Below, one piece after another: positions 12,480 through 26,788 of a stretch of 64,000 nt of DNA. Source of the stretch: Denticeps clupeoides (lineage: Eukaryota; Chordata; Actinopteri; Clupeiformes; Denticipitidae); contig NC_041726.1 in assembly GCF_900700375.1 (NCBI RefSeq), positions 16,181,239-16,245,238 of the forward strand. Direction: 5' to 3'. The translations under genes were made by a program, and so were the position numbers. The notes under the pieces were generated by a model, which was given only the letters and a program-made list of their open reading frames with translations, made no database searches and was not told the DNA's origin. Numbering within the stretch: position 1 is the first letter of the stretch; each line of letters begins with the position of its first letter.

Positions 12480-14757
12480 CTAGAAAGGCTTAAGAATTTC
12501 CGTATAACCACTAAAAAGTGTCCGACGTTACGTGGCAATCCATGCGTGTGTTCATTACATTCGCATTCATGGACAAGCGAAACTCCCCATTGCTTCTCTC
12601 CGCTCCTCTCTGCTGCTGCGTTACCTCTCCTCCATTTGCCAAGACTGAGCCAATGAGCTTACACTACAGCGCACTGCTCTGCGATTGGTCTGGTTTTCAG
12701 CGGCTCATTTGTAATTGGCTGGAACGGTGTGGGCGGGAACATATGAAATTCTCTCAGGAAGAGAGCACGGAGAAGCGTCGCAGAAACTAGCGGATGAAGA
12801 TGAAGAGAAAACAAGCGACACTTTTTGATTGTTTTTAGAAACCGGCTCCTCCAGCTGTAGCAACAGAGACAGCCTTAGAAGAGCCCACCACCAGCTTGAC
12901 GGCTCAACACAAACATAATGAGACTGACGTCAGCGTTACTCCTGCCCCTGGTAAGTACAAGTGGCTTTTTTTTTTAAGTGGCTAGTTTACAAAGTTGTTA
13001 AAGCTAGCTCAAGCATGTCATCACACAGCCTAGCTCAGGAGTAGGGAATCCTGGTCCTGGAGAGCCCATAGACTGTAAAATAGAGCAGCTATTCTACATG
13101 TTTTAATGTTTTGCCTGTTTCCATACACATGATTGTAATCAGCAGGCGATTAACAGGCACTGTCTTCACTCCGGAACAAGATTCGGCGGCATGACAATTC
13201 CAGGGCTCATGAAATAACTCAGGAGCTCACACAAAAATGTGGACAGGATTTGCTTGGAAGTATGGTGAGGGCTGTATCAGACACTGTGCTGGCCGAGACG
13301 GATGCTGTGTTCAGAACATCATATTATATTTCAAATATGAACATTATATTGCAAAGATGACCTTTTACTGATCACGACGATGTCATTGAACTGCAGGAAA
13401 AAAATGGTGTGAACGTGGGCCCTAGTCGACACTCCAGGTATAGTTGCGCAACAATTGTTGAACATGTTGCAAGGGAAATGCAGACAAAAATTGTGAACAG
13501 CATTGTGTCTTCTTCAAACAAACTATCTGTTCTTATTGATGAGGCTACATCTGCCATGATTGTCAGTGTAAAGGCCTCAATTGATGGAGCCACGCCTGAA
13601 TTTGTATTCCTGGAGCTGGTCGAGTTGGAGAGCCAAACTGCAGTATAGAGAAAGCTTTACTAACTTGTTTGGACACTGCAGGCTTAAGTGAAGAGTGGCT
13701 TAAAAAAAAACTGGATTGCATTTGTTTCTGATGGAGCTAGTGTTATGTTGGGCAGGAACTCAGGTGTTGCAACCAGGCTGACTGCAAGGTATCCTAACCT
13801 TTTCACATGGCACTTTATGAACCATTGACTGGAGCTGGCTGTATCAGATGCAATAGACAAGGTTGTGTATGTAAAGTCTTCATGGAAAAGATTCACAATC
13901 TATACAGCCAGTCCAGTAAAAACTCCAGAGAATTTCTGGAAGCTGCACAAGAAGTGGGATCTCACGTTCAACAAATTGGCAGAATTTTGAACACCCGATG
14001 GTGCGCTCAACAAACACTTTGAAAATGCTTCTGTGGACCAAACAAGGAGCGCAAAAGAGAGTCAAACGTATAAAGGACTAGCACATCCTTTGCAAAGCAC
14101 AGAATTTCTTTCTGACCTAGGACTAATGTATGATGCACTTTTTGAACTATCAAACTTATCCCAGCAGCTCCAAGCACAGTCTATCACGCTTTTAAAAGCC
14201 GAACAACTACTAAAACACACTATTCGTGTTCTCAGGTCCTTTAAAGACTCTCCAGGGGAAAAGTCAGTGGAGGCCAGTGAAGCAAAGGCTTCAGGACACT
14301 TTGGGTCTGTTCCCTTACACTTGATAAAACCAGTTGGCCATCAAACCCCAGTATCAGATATGGTGAGACAGAAATAAAGAGACTTTGCAAGAGATTTAAT
14401 CTTTGTGAAAACCAGGCTGCAAATGGAATGAGAGAATTTATTGAGGACCAAAACAAGGAGCCTGAAAACCTTTAAACCTCTGATCATTTGCATGAAAACC
14501 ATACCATGTAGCACAGCTGAATGTGAAAGAGGCTTTAGCCTAATGAACAATGTATGCACTGATAAAACGTCTTCTCTGTTACTGTCAAATGTTAGTCATC
14601 TCATGATGATCAATATAAATGGCCCTCCTGTTAATCTTTTTGAGCCTAGGAAGTATGTAACAACGTGGTTACGAAAGCACCACTCTGCAACAGAGACAAG
14701 ACGACAAGTGAAACCTAAGCAGCCTGAGAACAAACGCTTTTGGAACATTTTATAGAT
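12480..14757 (+). mobile_element. hAT transposon relic (KIAA1586/ZNF862-like transposase)
   Basis: Pieces of one transposase lie in order: an N-terminal KRKQATLFDCF (about 12,800), a DUF4371-like region with KLSVLIDEATSA (about 13,520), a middle region (14,033-14,340), and the hAT C-terminal dimerisation segment with CSTAECERGFSLMN (about 14,510), ending in RFWNIL and a stop at 14,755. Frames are broken several times, so the copy is dead. It is absent from unit 2, so it entered or was retained only in unit 1. Confidence 0.75.
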
Positions 14758-14857
14758 CTACACATTCATTTGGTTCAATCTGTATTTGAACAATTAATAT
14801 ACTTCTTTACATCTTAGTAAAAGCTTAACAAAGATGTGATGTGACCCAGTTTTGTAC

Positions 14858-15107
14858 CTTCATAAATATCCTGCACCGAACCTCCTGTACAGATCTCCAT
14901 TGCCAGGTACAGCTTATCCTCTCTAGAGAAGAGAGGAAAAGTAAAACGTTTAGTCACCATTGTCTGGGACAGCAGCTCTCAGGTCACTGCTAATTGTCTT
15001 TCTTACCTCAGGATGCTGGTGTGAAGCGCCACAAAGTTCTTGCGGTCACAATCTTTCAAAATGTCAACTTCCTGCTGAATGAAGGCGACGTCATTCTCCT
15101 TAGGCCC
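14858..15107 (-). pseudogene. MAP4K-like kinase fragment, reverse copy
   Basis: Two exons of a STE20/germinal-centre kinase. The first is 15,107-15,007 (DVAFIQQEVDILKDCD then SILR, with a GT donor). The second is 14,922-14,858 (DKLYLAMEICTGGSVQDIY, with AG and GT borders). In MAP4K proteins the matching parts are the QQEI helix and the MEFCGGGSLQDIY hinge region. The fragment is cut at its 5' side by LINE sequence from 15,108 and has no further exons here, so it is non-functional alone. A longer forward copy lies at 35,191. Confidence 0.7.
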
Positions 15108-15653
15108 CCCCCTAACTCTCCTTGGTGACTTCAACCTTCCACCAGCCAAACTCCAATCATCCTGCCTTCTTCCTCTTCTCCACTCTACAGGGAATGTCCT
15201 GGACCTGGTTTCAGTCGACCTTATCCACCTTCCGACTTTTCTTACACTCTCATTCACATCTCTGACCATCTCTGCCCCAACTTCTCTAATAGCTGATGAT
15301 TTTGCCAACTTCTTCACAGGGAAGATTGAAAAAATCTGTGAGACATTCTCCACCACAAATCCTACTCTACCCTCAGAAAAGTCTACAACTGCTCACATCT
15401 GATGAAATCATTCAGATAATATCTATAGGCAACCCAACCACCTGTCCACTAGATCCAATCCCTTCAGCAATGCTTCAAACCATCTCGACTGACCTCATTC
15501 CTTTCATTTCCTATATCATAAACAGCTCAATGTAATCTGCCCATGTACAATCTGCCTTTAAAACAGCCAGGGTTCTTCCAATCCTAAAGAAACCCACTGC
15601 TGATCCTACAGACATCAACAACTACAGACCAGTTTCCTTGGAAGATACTCATC

Positions 15654-16443
15654 TAGGGCTGCACGATTTGGGGAAAAAGACATATTGCAATTATTGAGAT
15701 CAATATTGCGATATGCGATTGCGATATGATAAAGGGCACTTGCTTGTATATCAATGAAAAGTCGCATACAAATTACTAATAGTGAAATGTTTAATTTCAA
15801 AGTGAAACATACAAACTACTTATAACAACTTGAAATGCCCAATGCTTTCAAAATACAATATTGTACAAAATTAAACAATCACAAAAAACTCTTTACATTA
15901 CTGTCGAACGACAAACCCTGGTAAGGCTAAACAACTGTTTTGATTATATTTGGCCATTATAAAATCCCGTATTTTAGTTCTTACGTTTAACCAAAACGTT
16001 GTTTGGAGGCTGACTTGAACACAGGAATGCATAGCTTTGCTAGCTTAGCCTAGCTTAGCTAAGGTTAAGACTTATAAAACAGGATTTTATAATGGCCAAA
16101 TATATTCAAAACAATTGTCCATGTCTATGAAATGTAATCCCCCGGGATCTGGTTTGGAGCGTACAGCGGTTTGTACAGCCCCAAGCAGCACAAGAGTGAG
16201 GCATTTTTATGCACTTCTCTCCATAGACATGTATATGCGTCACTCCACAGCACAGCCTATCGTAATATGGCGGCGACGTACACGTACGTGTACCCATATG
16301 TCTATGCGAGTCACGAATCTGAGGTCTCCATTGAACCAAATCGACCAAACACGTCACATTTAGATCGCAGCTTTTTGCGTTCATGTAATCGCACAGACTG
16401 ACATCGCGATTACGATTGCGATTAGATTAATCGTGCAGCACTA
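15654..16443. mobile_element. Non-autonomous hAT-like element carrying a THAP exon
   Basis: Ends are TAGGGCTGCACGATT and its inverted copy AATCGTGCAGCACTA. The 8-bp flanks TACTCATC and CACTCATC match at 7 of 8 positions, as expected for hAT target duplications. An internal inverted repeat pairs about 15,925-15,970 with 16,080-16,117. A THAP-domain start is encoded inside on the reverse strand. Confidence 0.7.
16119..16204 (-). pseudogene. THAP zinc-finger first-exon fragment
   Basis: The frame begins ATG and reads MPHSCAAWGCTNRC, then QTRSRGITFHR. This is the N-terminal part of a THAP domain (C2CH zinc finger). It lacks the rest of the domain, with no downstream exon seen. It could be a captured host exon or the remnant of the element's own transposase. 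Confidence 0.6.
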
Positions 16444-16762
16444 CACTCATCTAGACTCTTCTCCGTCTTGGCCCATCGGTGGTGGAATGAACTTCCCTTG
16501 AAGGTCAGAACAGCTCAGTCACTGAGTATTTTCAAATGGCAGCTCAAGACCTTCCTCTTTAAAGAATATTTAGATTAACTTGTAAACTTCTTATTGTCAA
16601 ACTTGTGTACAGAATCTACAACAGAGTGAATAAAAGGATTGTATTCATAGTTGGGGGTCCTAATGAACCGTAACTGATCACTTCATCGATGGTAACTTGA
16701 AAGCATGTTGTAAGATGCTCTGGATAAGGGCGTCTGCCAAATGCCTTAAAATGTCAATGTAA

Positions 16763-16917
16763 AGACAGTATGGACTTCTGCAACGGGAGGTGTCCCACAT
16801 CTTCAAACGCCTGTGAAGATCCTGCTGCTGCTGCACCTGCCCTGCATGTCCTTAGACTGGTACAACGAGCCCAAAAGAGAGACCCACCCACTATGTGAGC
16901 CTTGAAAACCTTCAACT

Positions 16918-17010
<93 letters not shown>

Positions 17011-17680
17011 ATTTAAAAAAAAAAAACAATTTTCACCCTTGAAGGATTACCATCTTGTCGTGGTCAGGAGGTTTGTGTGCCTCAGTGACCCTAAGCTCAG
17101 TCTTCAGGTGGGACACCCAAGTTGGAAAGTTTGGAGAGGCCGGACAATCCAAGTACAATCCAATTACATGACAAAAACTGTTATCCAGAGGACCCAACCC
17201 CACTCATTTCCTGACTCCATTGCCACCATGTGGCCCCTTTACGTTTTTGTCTACCCCCTCATATGCCTGTCTAAAAGCAGCCCTGGGTCCAGTCAATGTC
17301 CTTGCAGAAATCACACTACCGCAACTACTCCTGTTTGAACACAATTCTCTCCTCAACTTCTAGTGTTTCAGTAGAAGTATCTCTTGTTTTCTTGTTTTTA
17401 CCATATATAAAAATTAGATATTATATAACCAGGAGCACTTGTGATGTTGCTCCTGGTTTTCAAAATGTCGAGGTCCTGTGCTTTGTCATCCCACTTGGCA
17501 TGACTGCACACAGCATTATAATGATTTCAACAGAATAAGATCATTAAGAAATTATATTCAACAGAATAAGATCATTTCTTTTAAGTACATATAATGGCAA
17601 ACACCCAGTGGGTAAGGAAGGTATTAATTTTTCACATCTTTGTTATATTGCAGCCATTTTTTTTCCTCATTAATGTACAC
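16763..17680. repeat. Start of long direct repeat, unit 2, with microsatellite
   Basis: It matches 1,904-2,990. It differs by a microsatellite at 16,921-17,007 (TG run, then TATG, then TA) and small gaps. No gene is seen. Confidence 0.6.
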
Positions 17681-18029
17681 ACAGTGCACCATATTGATTG
17701 AAAATCACAGAATTCTTGACATTTTTGCAGATTGCATATGGTCCTAAGTATTCAGAGCCTTTGCTCAATATTTAGCACAATTTTGAACTAATACAGCAAT
17801 GAGTCTTTTTGGGAAAGATGCAACATGTTTTTCATATCTGGATTTGTGGATCCTCTTCCATTCCTACTTGCAGATCCTCTCCAGTTCTGGGAGGTTGGAT
17901 GGTAAACGTTGGTGAACAGCCCTTTTTAGGTCTTTCCAGATATTTCCAATTGGGCATTGGCTCTGGCCTGGCCATTCAAGAACATTCACAGAGTGGTTTT
18001 GAAGCTACTTCATAATTTTAGCTGTGTAC

Positions 18030-18681
18030 TGTCACGTTCCTAAGTCTAGGGGTCTCAGAAACGCAACAAGGGTGTGGAGAGGAGGTCCATTGTTACACAC
18101 TCACCAGCAAACAAAGCAAAGTTGTACCAGCTAACAGGTACAATAATCAGCGGACTTAGGACAGCTAATAAACATCAAAACAGCCCAAAGGAAGGGATGG
18201 GATCTCAAAACGCGCACAAGTCAACAAAAAGGGCACATAACAGGCTAACAGAGGCAAACAACAAAGGGTCTATCACACAAAGCAACAAGACACGCGAATG
18301 AGATCCCCAACGGAGCTCCATGCAGATCTCCGTGGACCCTGGGGACCTCCCGAAAGCGTAAGGGCCTAGCAGACCCTGGGGACCTTCTGAACACCATCTG
18401 AAGTCTCTTTATATCAGGGCTCTTAGTTTGTATACTTGATATTCTATAGAAATCGAACGAGAATTGCTGGTGTCTTCCCATTGTAAGTCGCTTTGGATAA
18501 AAGCGTCTGCCAAATAAAGTAAAGTAAAGTAAAGTAAAGTTTATATAGGTTGAGGTGACCAATGGTAGGTGGAGCTGGAAGGCTTCAACTCCTCCCATGA
18601 AGTAAAACCTAAAGGAGACAGGACGCAAAAACACAGCCAGACACACAGAAGACGTGGGAGCATACGTCCAGGGACGTAACA
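18030..18681. mobile_element. Solo LTR-like element, 0.65 kb, unit 2 only
   Basis: It begins TGTCACGTTCC and ends GACGTAACA, between two copies of GTAC. Unit 1 at 3,384-3,395 shows the empty site. TG...CA ends with a 4-bp repeat fit a solo LTR. It holds a nested LINE 3' end. It is a fossil younger than the duplication. Confidence 0.5.
18410..18541 (+). mobile_element. 5'-truncated L2-type LINE 3' end
   Basis: It runs from CAGGGCTCTTAGTTTG to the hairpin CGCTTTGGATAAAAGCG and an AAAGT repeat tail. TTTATAT flanks both sides as a likely target duplication. The same tail ends the longer copy at 26,310-26,788 and the fragments at 51,330 and 51,742. Confidence 0.75.
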
Positions 18682-19502
18682 GTACTTAGGGTCATTGTCT
18701 GTCTTGTCGGAAGCTAAACCTTCGGCCCAGTCTGAGGTCCTGAGCACTCTGGAGAAGGGGTTTTGTCCGGGATATCCCTGTACTTGCACGCATTCATCTT
18801 TCCCTTGATTGCAACTAGTCGTCCTGTCTCTGCAGCTCTGGAGCCACAGTGATCTTTGGGTTCTTCTTTACCTCTCTCACCAAGGCTCTTTTCCCCCAGC
18901 TGTAGGAAGGGTTCTGGTCATCCCAAATGTCTTCCATTTAAGGTTTATGTAGGCCACTGTGCCCTTAAAAACTGTTTTTTTTTGGGCCACAATTCTGTCT
19001 CTGAGCTCTTCAGGCAGTTCTTCTGACCTCATGATTCTCATTTGCTCTGACGTGCATTGTGAGCTGTATCGTCTTATATAGACTGATGTGTGGCTTTCCT
19101 AATCAAATCCAATCAGTATAATCAAACACAGCAGGACTCAAATAAAGCTGTAGAACCATCTCAAGAATGATCAGAAGAGATGGACAGCACCTGAGTTAAA
19201 TATATGACTGTCGCAGCAAAGGGTCTGAATACTTAGGCCCATGTGATGTTTCAGTTTTTCTTTGTTAATAAATCTAGTCAACAATTCTGTGTTTTTCTGT
19301 CAATATGGTTGTAGTGGGAGTCCACTGGCAATACATCTGGGGGTCCATCAAAATGCCATTTTAAATCCAATCTTCCTGTTCCACACAACTGTACCCAGAC
19401 AGTTTTAATACATCCATGACAGGCCTCAATAACGCAAGCATCCAGCAACAAATACAAAATTTTATCCACATTTATTATACGTATACATCTTTTTCACCAC
19501 AT

Positions 19503-21646
<2,144 letters not shown>

Positions 21647-21679
21647 AATCAAAAAGTAGCAGGAATGAAAACTAGTCGC

Positions 21680-22290
21680 TATCACTTTTCTTCTTGACAA
21701 AAAAACATTTTATTAAATAAATAGATTAATAAATAGCAAGCTGCGTTAAAGAAGCTCTTGTTAAAGAAGTTAAAGAAGCTCTTGACCAATAAGAATAAAC
21801 GTAGCTTAAAAAAGTTAATATAGTAAACAAATAAATACATTTATGAATAGCAAACTGCGTTAAAGAAGCTTAGTTTTCTTGACCAATAAGAATAAATGTA
21901 GCTTAATGGCGTCATGACATAATCAGCAAATCAGCAAGCTGCATAGTTAGGTTAGGTGACCAATAAGAACAGAATTCATGTAAAATAAAAGTATTATACA
22001 CAAATCAGTTTCATTTTAACGAAGTTAATATACTAAACATTTCTAGTGCATTATGTTTACTATTTAAAATGCTGGGTGTTCTGTTTCGGATGTTGTTGTA
22101 CATTTAAGTTTTACCAAAATTACTATCTGTGTAAATGATGCATGTCTCTCTGTCGCCACCCAGCGGCGGACGTTGAGAACAACCACAACGAGAGGAATGG
22201 ACTGACGTCATCAGCAGTAGACACGGCGCTCGATTCCGTCCTTAACCTGCTGCTCACACAGCGCGTCTACCAATAAAACAGTAAAACAAT
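21680..22290 (-). promoter_or_regulatory. CCAAT-repeat upstream region of kinase copy 2
   Basis: Same arrangement as 7,500-8,110, with the three GACCAATAAGAA blocks at about 21,785, 21,880 and 21,959. Confidence 0.45.
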
Positions 22291-24426
22291 ATCATACATG
22301 TATCAATGGAACTTCTCGCAAAACACACACAAACAGAAATAAAAGTGACTGCGTCTCAGTTTTTTTTTTCTCACCTTTTTCTTGCTTTTATTCCACGGCC
22401 AGTGACATCATTGTGTTCGAAATTTCTAAACAGAAATCGTAGCTGAATCTAAGGAGTCAGACGGGACTATTGAGCTGTGATTGATGTGATGATTGAAACC
22501 AGGAGAGAACAGCGAGGAGAACCTAGAGATCCAGGAATCGTCGTCCAGCACGAGATCAGAGCGAGAAGAAATGATGAGAGCGGCTTGGCTGCAGTGAGAA
22601 GAGGACACCAGAATCAGCAGCGTACTTATTTCTTAGTGTGTTTTACAAGAAGTTTCATTGATACATGTATGATATTGTTTTACTGTTTTATTGGTAGATG
22701 CACTGTTGTGAGCAGGAGGGTAAGGTTTTGGTGTCCATCACCTGTCCATCACCATTTCTGCTGGATGTGGACAAGCACTTTGACCAAAAGAAACATCCAG
22801 AGACTATGAATGTCCTGTTATGGATGGGGTGATTTGGAAAAAAAGCGAATAAACGTAAAGAGGGGGTCACAGCCAGCTAACCTTACCTTTTTTTAGAGAA
22901 GGAAGGAAGAGTGTAGAAATGAAGTGGTCTATGTCAGTTTTACTTTGCTACGGCCTTTAGGTTTCCTGTTCCCTGCTGATTTTGAGAGACGAGTGTCCAG
23001 CAATGACAATGCATTGTTTTGTTTTTTTTTATATATATGTATATACTGAAAACAGTTGTTGATTTAGTTTCTGACCAATCAAGGACCAGTGGGTATTCTA
23101 AATAGTAAACATAATGCACTAGAAATGTTTAGTATATTAACTTCGTTAAAATGAAACTGATTTGTGTATGATACTTTTATTTTACCAAATGTTTTGTGGG
23201 TGTGGCTGGCCATCTTGTTACCTGCAATAAGGCAGTTTTAGCCATATTTGGTCCATTTAGGAATTTGGAATAACAGCACAACATAACAGTTTGTTTTAGT
23301 GTTGATAGAATCTTTATAATAAATGGGAACACTAGCCAAATGGATCAACGGTTTGAACAGTTGTTCAACAAAGCTGTACATTGAGATCTTGCATGGATTA
23401 GCCAGGATGAAGACAGAAGTAAAGCACACACAGAAACATACATATTCCTTTGTATATCCAAATGAATATCCATTTGGAGTTAAATAATTTGACAGTTGTC
23501 ATTCTAAATAAGGCTGCAAAAGGGGTGTCTGGACACAGTTATTATACTTCCATATTCAGGACTCTTGGTGAACTGGACTTGCTTTACAAAGAGAACAGAG
23601 TTCCTTTTAATTAGATAATGTAACCAATGCTGGACAATTTTTGTATAGTTTTGAAAAATAACGCAAATCAAATTTTTTCTCGGAATACTGCTGAACGCAA
23701 ACCTGATTATTTCCACTTTTCAGGATTGGTGCAAGTAGTAGAGTACATGCTGAGCCCCAGTGAACCAGTAGTGGCCTAGAATACCACTCTTTTGTTCCAT
23801 CACTGCTTATGAGACATGTGCTCAGGAAACTACTTAGAATTCTTGAGTGTGTGCTTATTCCTTGACCTTATTGATCTACTTATTTTCTGCAACCTGGGCA
23901 GGGCACCAGGCCACTGCCAGGCACAAACATCAACATCATCGTGAGAGGGAGTTGGGACCACAGTGGAGAACTATGCTAACCTGGTAAGGGCATACAGGCT
24001 CCACACATATAACGCCAGGACACAGATTCCAGGCCCCAACCTTGGACATGTGAGGACACAGTTCTACAGCATTTCCAGCACAATCACTTAGCAGTGCTTT
24101 ACGAACGTATCTCTGGCATGGCCAGGCGTGGTTAGACTTCCCTGGAAGAAAGTCTATGTGGCCAGAAATGATAAATGTTTTGTTAACTACTGCTTATGAA
24201 AGAGTTCAGAGATGGTCCAGCCTGTCTAAAAAGCTTGGTGTCATATCCAGTGAGCACACAGTGAATCCCTTCACAGAGAAGTGGTTCAGTGTCTCCAACA
24301 AGTCCTGGAGAAAGACAGGGGTGATATCACCCCCACCCACCTTAAACTGGATTACTGACTGGTCGCAAACGTCACAGAAAAACAAAACTGCATTCAGTCC
24401 CCTGTTCAGGCGAATTGTTGCAAGGG
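22291..24426. other. Duplicated non-coding block with inverted repeat
   Basis: 22,291-22,690 and 23,610-24,426 match unit 1. The piece 22,690-23,605 is missing from unit 1. Within it, 23,095-23,190 is an inverted copy of 21,980-22,070 from the kinase upstream region. No gene is recognised. Confidence 0.5.
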
Positions 24427-25245
24427 CGGCGGTGGTGGTGGTCTAGCGGTTAAGGAAGCGGCCCCGTAATCATAAGGTTGCCGGTTCGAATCCTGGTCTG
24501 CCAAGGTGCCACTGAGCAAAGCACCATCCCCACACACTGCTCCCCGTAGTCCAGTCGTGAGATTACTAAGGACTGAACCAGTAGTTGGGTGGCCTGGGTT
24601 GACAGATAAGGGCGGATTCGTCTGATATTGTAGAGAAGGAATCTACATGAGCGGGAAAGATTGCTGATGTGAGTTGAGAAGGAGAGTTGGTTGTCTATTG
24701 TTACGCCAAGGTTGCGGGCTGTTGCAGAAGGAGAGAGCTGTGAGTTGTCCAGGTAAATAGCAAGATCCTGATGTGGTGAAGAATCTGCTGGAATGAATAT
24801 TAGTTCAGTTTTGGTGGGATTGAGTTGGAGGTGATGGGCTGCCATCCAAGACGAGATGTCTGTTAGACATGCAGAGATTTTGGAAGCAGCATGAAGATCA
24901 GAGGGAGGAAAGGAGAAGAGGAGTGTCGTCAGCATAGCAGTGGTAGGATAATCCATGTGAGGAAATGACCTCACCAAGTGATCTCGTGTAGAGGGAGAAA
25001 AGGAGAGGACCTAGCACCGAGCCTTGAGGGACACCAGTGGAGAGTCTACGTGAGGTAGAGGTGGATCCTTTCCAAGTCACTTGGTAAGATCGCTCATCAA
25101 GGTAGGAAGCAAACCACTGCCATGCTGAGCCCCGAATTCCAAGCCTCTTCAGGATTGACAAGAGAGTCTTGTGGTTAACGGTGTCAAATGCAGCAGATAG
25201 GTCTAGGGTGATGGGTTAAATGCAGAGGACAAATTTCACTGTAAT
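24427..25245 (+). mobile_element. Type B SINE with its middle replaced by LINE sequence
   Basis: The SINE head (24,427-24,546) breaks off after ACACTGCTCCCCG. The tail (GGGTGATGGGTTAAATGCAG) resumes at 25,206. The unit 1 counterpart at 9,369 has the intact middle, so the swap happened after duplication or only in this copy. Confidence 0.7.
24547..25207 (-). mobile_element. Internal L2 LINE fragment (reverse transcriptase)
   Basis: Reverse-strand frames read [31 protein letters not shown] and CYADDTPLL, then LNPTKTELIFIP and LVISRLDYG. It lacks both LINE ends: no 3' tail or hairpin, and no target duplication. There is one frame break near the YADD box. Confidence 0.8.
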
Positions 25246-25349
25246 CTGTAATCCAGAACACCAACACACAGCATGTCCACAAGCACCTTAATAGGAGAAA
25301 ATTATTTTGAACTCCGCACTTCCAACACTGATATTGTGAAACATATCCA

Positions 25350-25555
25350 TTTTAAAAAGTGAAAGTGATACACAGCATAGCACATGGTGACAATAAAATG
25401 TGTCCTCTGGATTTAACCCGGCAGCCATGAAAGTGGTCCAGGGTGCAGAGTGTGGGGACAGTATCTCCATCAAGGGGACCTCAGTGGCACCTTGGTGGTT
25501 CGGGATTTGAACCCGAACACCCTTCCACATTCTTATCCGCTAGGCCACCACTGCC
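25350..25555 (-). mobile_element. tRNA-derived SINE (type B subtype), reverse
   Basis: Unit 2 copy of the SINE at 9,745-9,937, with the reversed B box GATTTGAACCCGAAC. Confidence 0.8.
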
Positions 25556-26309
25556 CCCAATTTCATTTACTTCATTTACTAAATACATTTGGAAAGTTTA
25601 TTTAATAATTCTCAGTCCTTACAACTAGATCAAAAAGAATTTACGTTAACTCAGTAGTCTAGATAATTAGCCTATTTAAATGTGAAGCAGGTGTGGTACA
25701 AGGCCTCAGTCCCGAATGTTGTTTCTGGAGTTTAGAATGCCTGGTGGTCTCACAGACGGTGTAGCCAAAGAATTTACCATTTCCCTTATGGGTAGGAATA
25801 CTGTCCATGTTTATTGGGTCCCGTGAGTAAGTGTTTCTGCAACGAAGAAAAAAAAAAAAACTCCAGGAGAGAAAAAAAAAAAAAGAAAGAAAGAAACCTT
25901 GGGAAGGAGGATCCATATTTGGAGGTATTGGACAGTGTGGAGTAGTTGTTTATTCCTGTGCCATGGTGTACATTGCGTGTTCATTATAATGCTACTGGTC
26001 TATTTGAAGATCGTCTCCTCAGCAGTTCATTGCTAGGGACAAGGATTCATCTGGTGGTCTCTTCAATGGACTCTGGAGGTGGTCTGGTGCTTGATTCAAT
26101 GCCTCAGAGAGAACAAACAGAAGCAGCGGCAGATGGTGGAATTGTATGACCGATGCTGAAATGTGTGGTTATAGTGGTACATTTGTGCAATAAACATAAC
26201 ACATGTAAACATATTTTGGTACATTTTGAGCTGTTTCCTCAGGAGATGGTACATTGCAGCAAAATCACCACATTCTGATAATGGAACATCGTAATCTGGA
26301 GATAAGGAG
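25556..26309. other. Non-coding spacer, unit 2
   Basis: AT-rich, with an A-rich tract at 25,845-25,895. 26,038-26,190 matches 9,950-10,090 of unit 1. No gene is seen. Confidence 0.4.
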
Positions 26310-26788
26310 ACATCCTGATATTAGTGATACACTCCTACACGCTCTCTCAGATCGGCAAACGAAAGGAGACTAAAAATTCCTTCTTCACGGGGTCTCCGAT
26401 TCCAATCATGTCTGTTCTCCGTTGTTGTCCCTGGCTGGTGGAACAACCTACCCTCCTCCACACGACTAGCCGAGACTATCACCACTTTTAAGAAGAAGGT
26501 GAAAACCTTCTTATTCCAAAAATATTACAGACAAATTTAACACATACACATGCATACACATTTAACAAATAAATACAAAATGTATAAATACATTATAATT
26601 TTTCTTAGTCTAGCACCCAACACTCTCCGAGCATGTTCTTCAATGACAAGTCTAAGCCTTATCAGGGCTCTTAGTTTGTATACTTGATATTCTATAGAAA
26701 TCGAACGAGAATTGCTGGTGTCTTCCCATTGTAAGTCGCTTTGGATAAAAGCGTCTGCCAAATAAAGTAAAGTAAAGTAAAGTAAAGA
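26310..26788 (+). mobile_element. L2-type LINE 3' end with C-terminal coding part
   Basis: A forward frame reads VVPGWWNNLPSSTRLAETI, then FKKKVKTFLFQKYY, and stops near 26,540. The 3' UTR ends in CGCTTTGGATAAAAGCG and AAAGT repeats. This identifies the short tails at 18,410 and 51,742 as LINE 3' ends rather than SINEs. Confidence 0.75.

Larger units (their letters stand above)
15108..16762 (+). mobile_element. L2-clade LINE, internally deleted, unit 2 start
   Basis: 15,108-15,650 encodes the end of the endonuclease (LLGDFNLPPAK) and the linker to the reverse transcriptase (INNYRPVS). After a hAT insertion the C-terminal part and 3' tail follow (16,444-16,762), ending in CTCTGGATAAGGGCGTCTG and an A/T-rich repeat. 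The reverse-transcriptase core is missing compared with the copy at 1-1,903. Confidence 0.75.
17690..19310 (-). mobile_element. Tc1-like DNA transposon, unit 2 copy
   Basis: Same element as 3,070-5,120, with the same deleted transposase pieces (RVLRTSDWAEGLAS near 18,700). It is interrupted by an LTR-like element at a different site from the unit 1 copy. Confidence 0.7.

Noticed and set aside
18410-18541. First read as a third SINE family
   Set aside because: The longer copy at 26,310 has LINE C-terminal coding upstream of the same tail, so these are truncated LINE 3' ends.
24156-24446. Open frame conserved in both units (96 codons; also at 9,095)
   Set aside because: It ends inside a SINE, shows no recognised domain, and its conservation is explained by the recent duplication.
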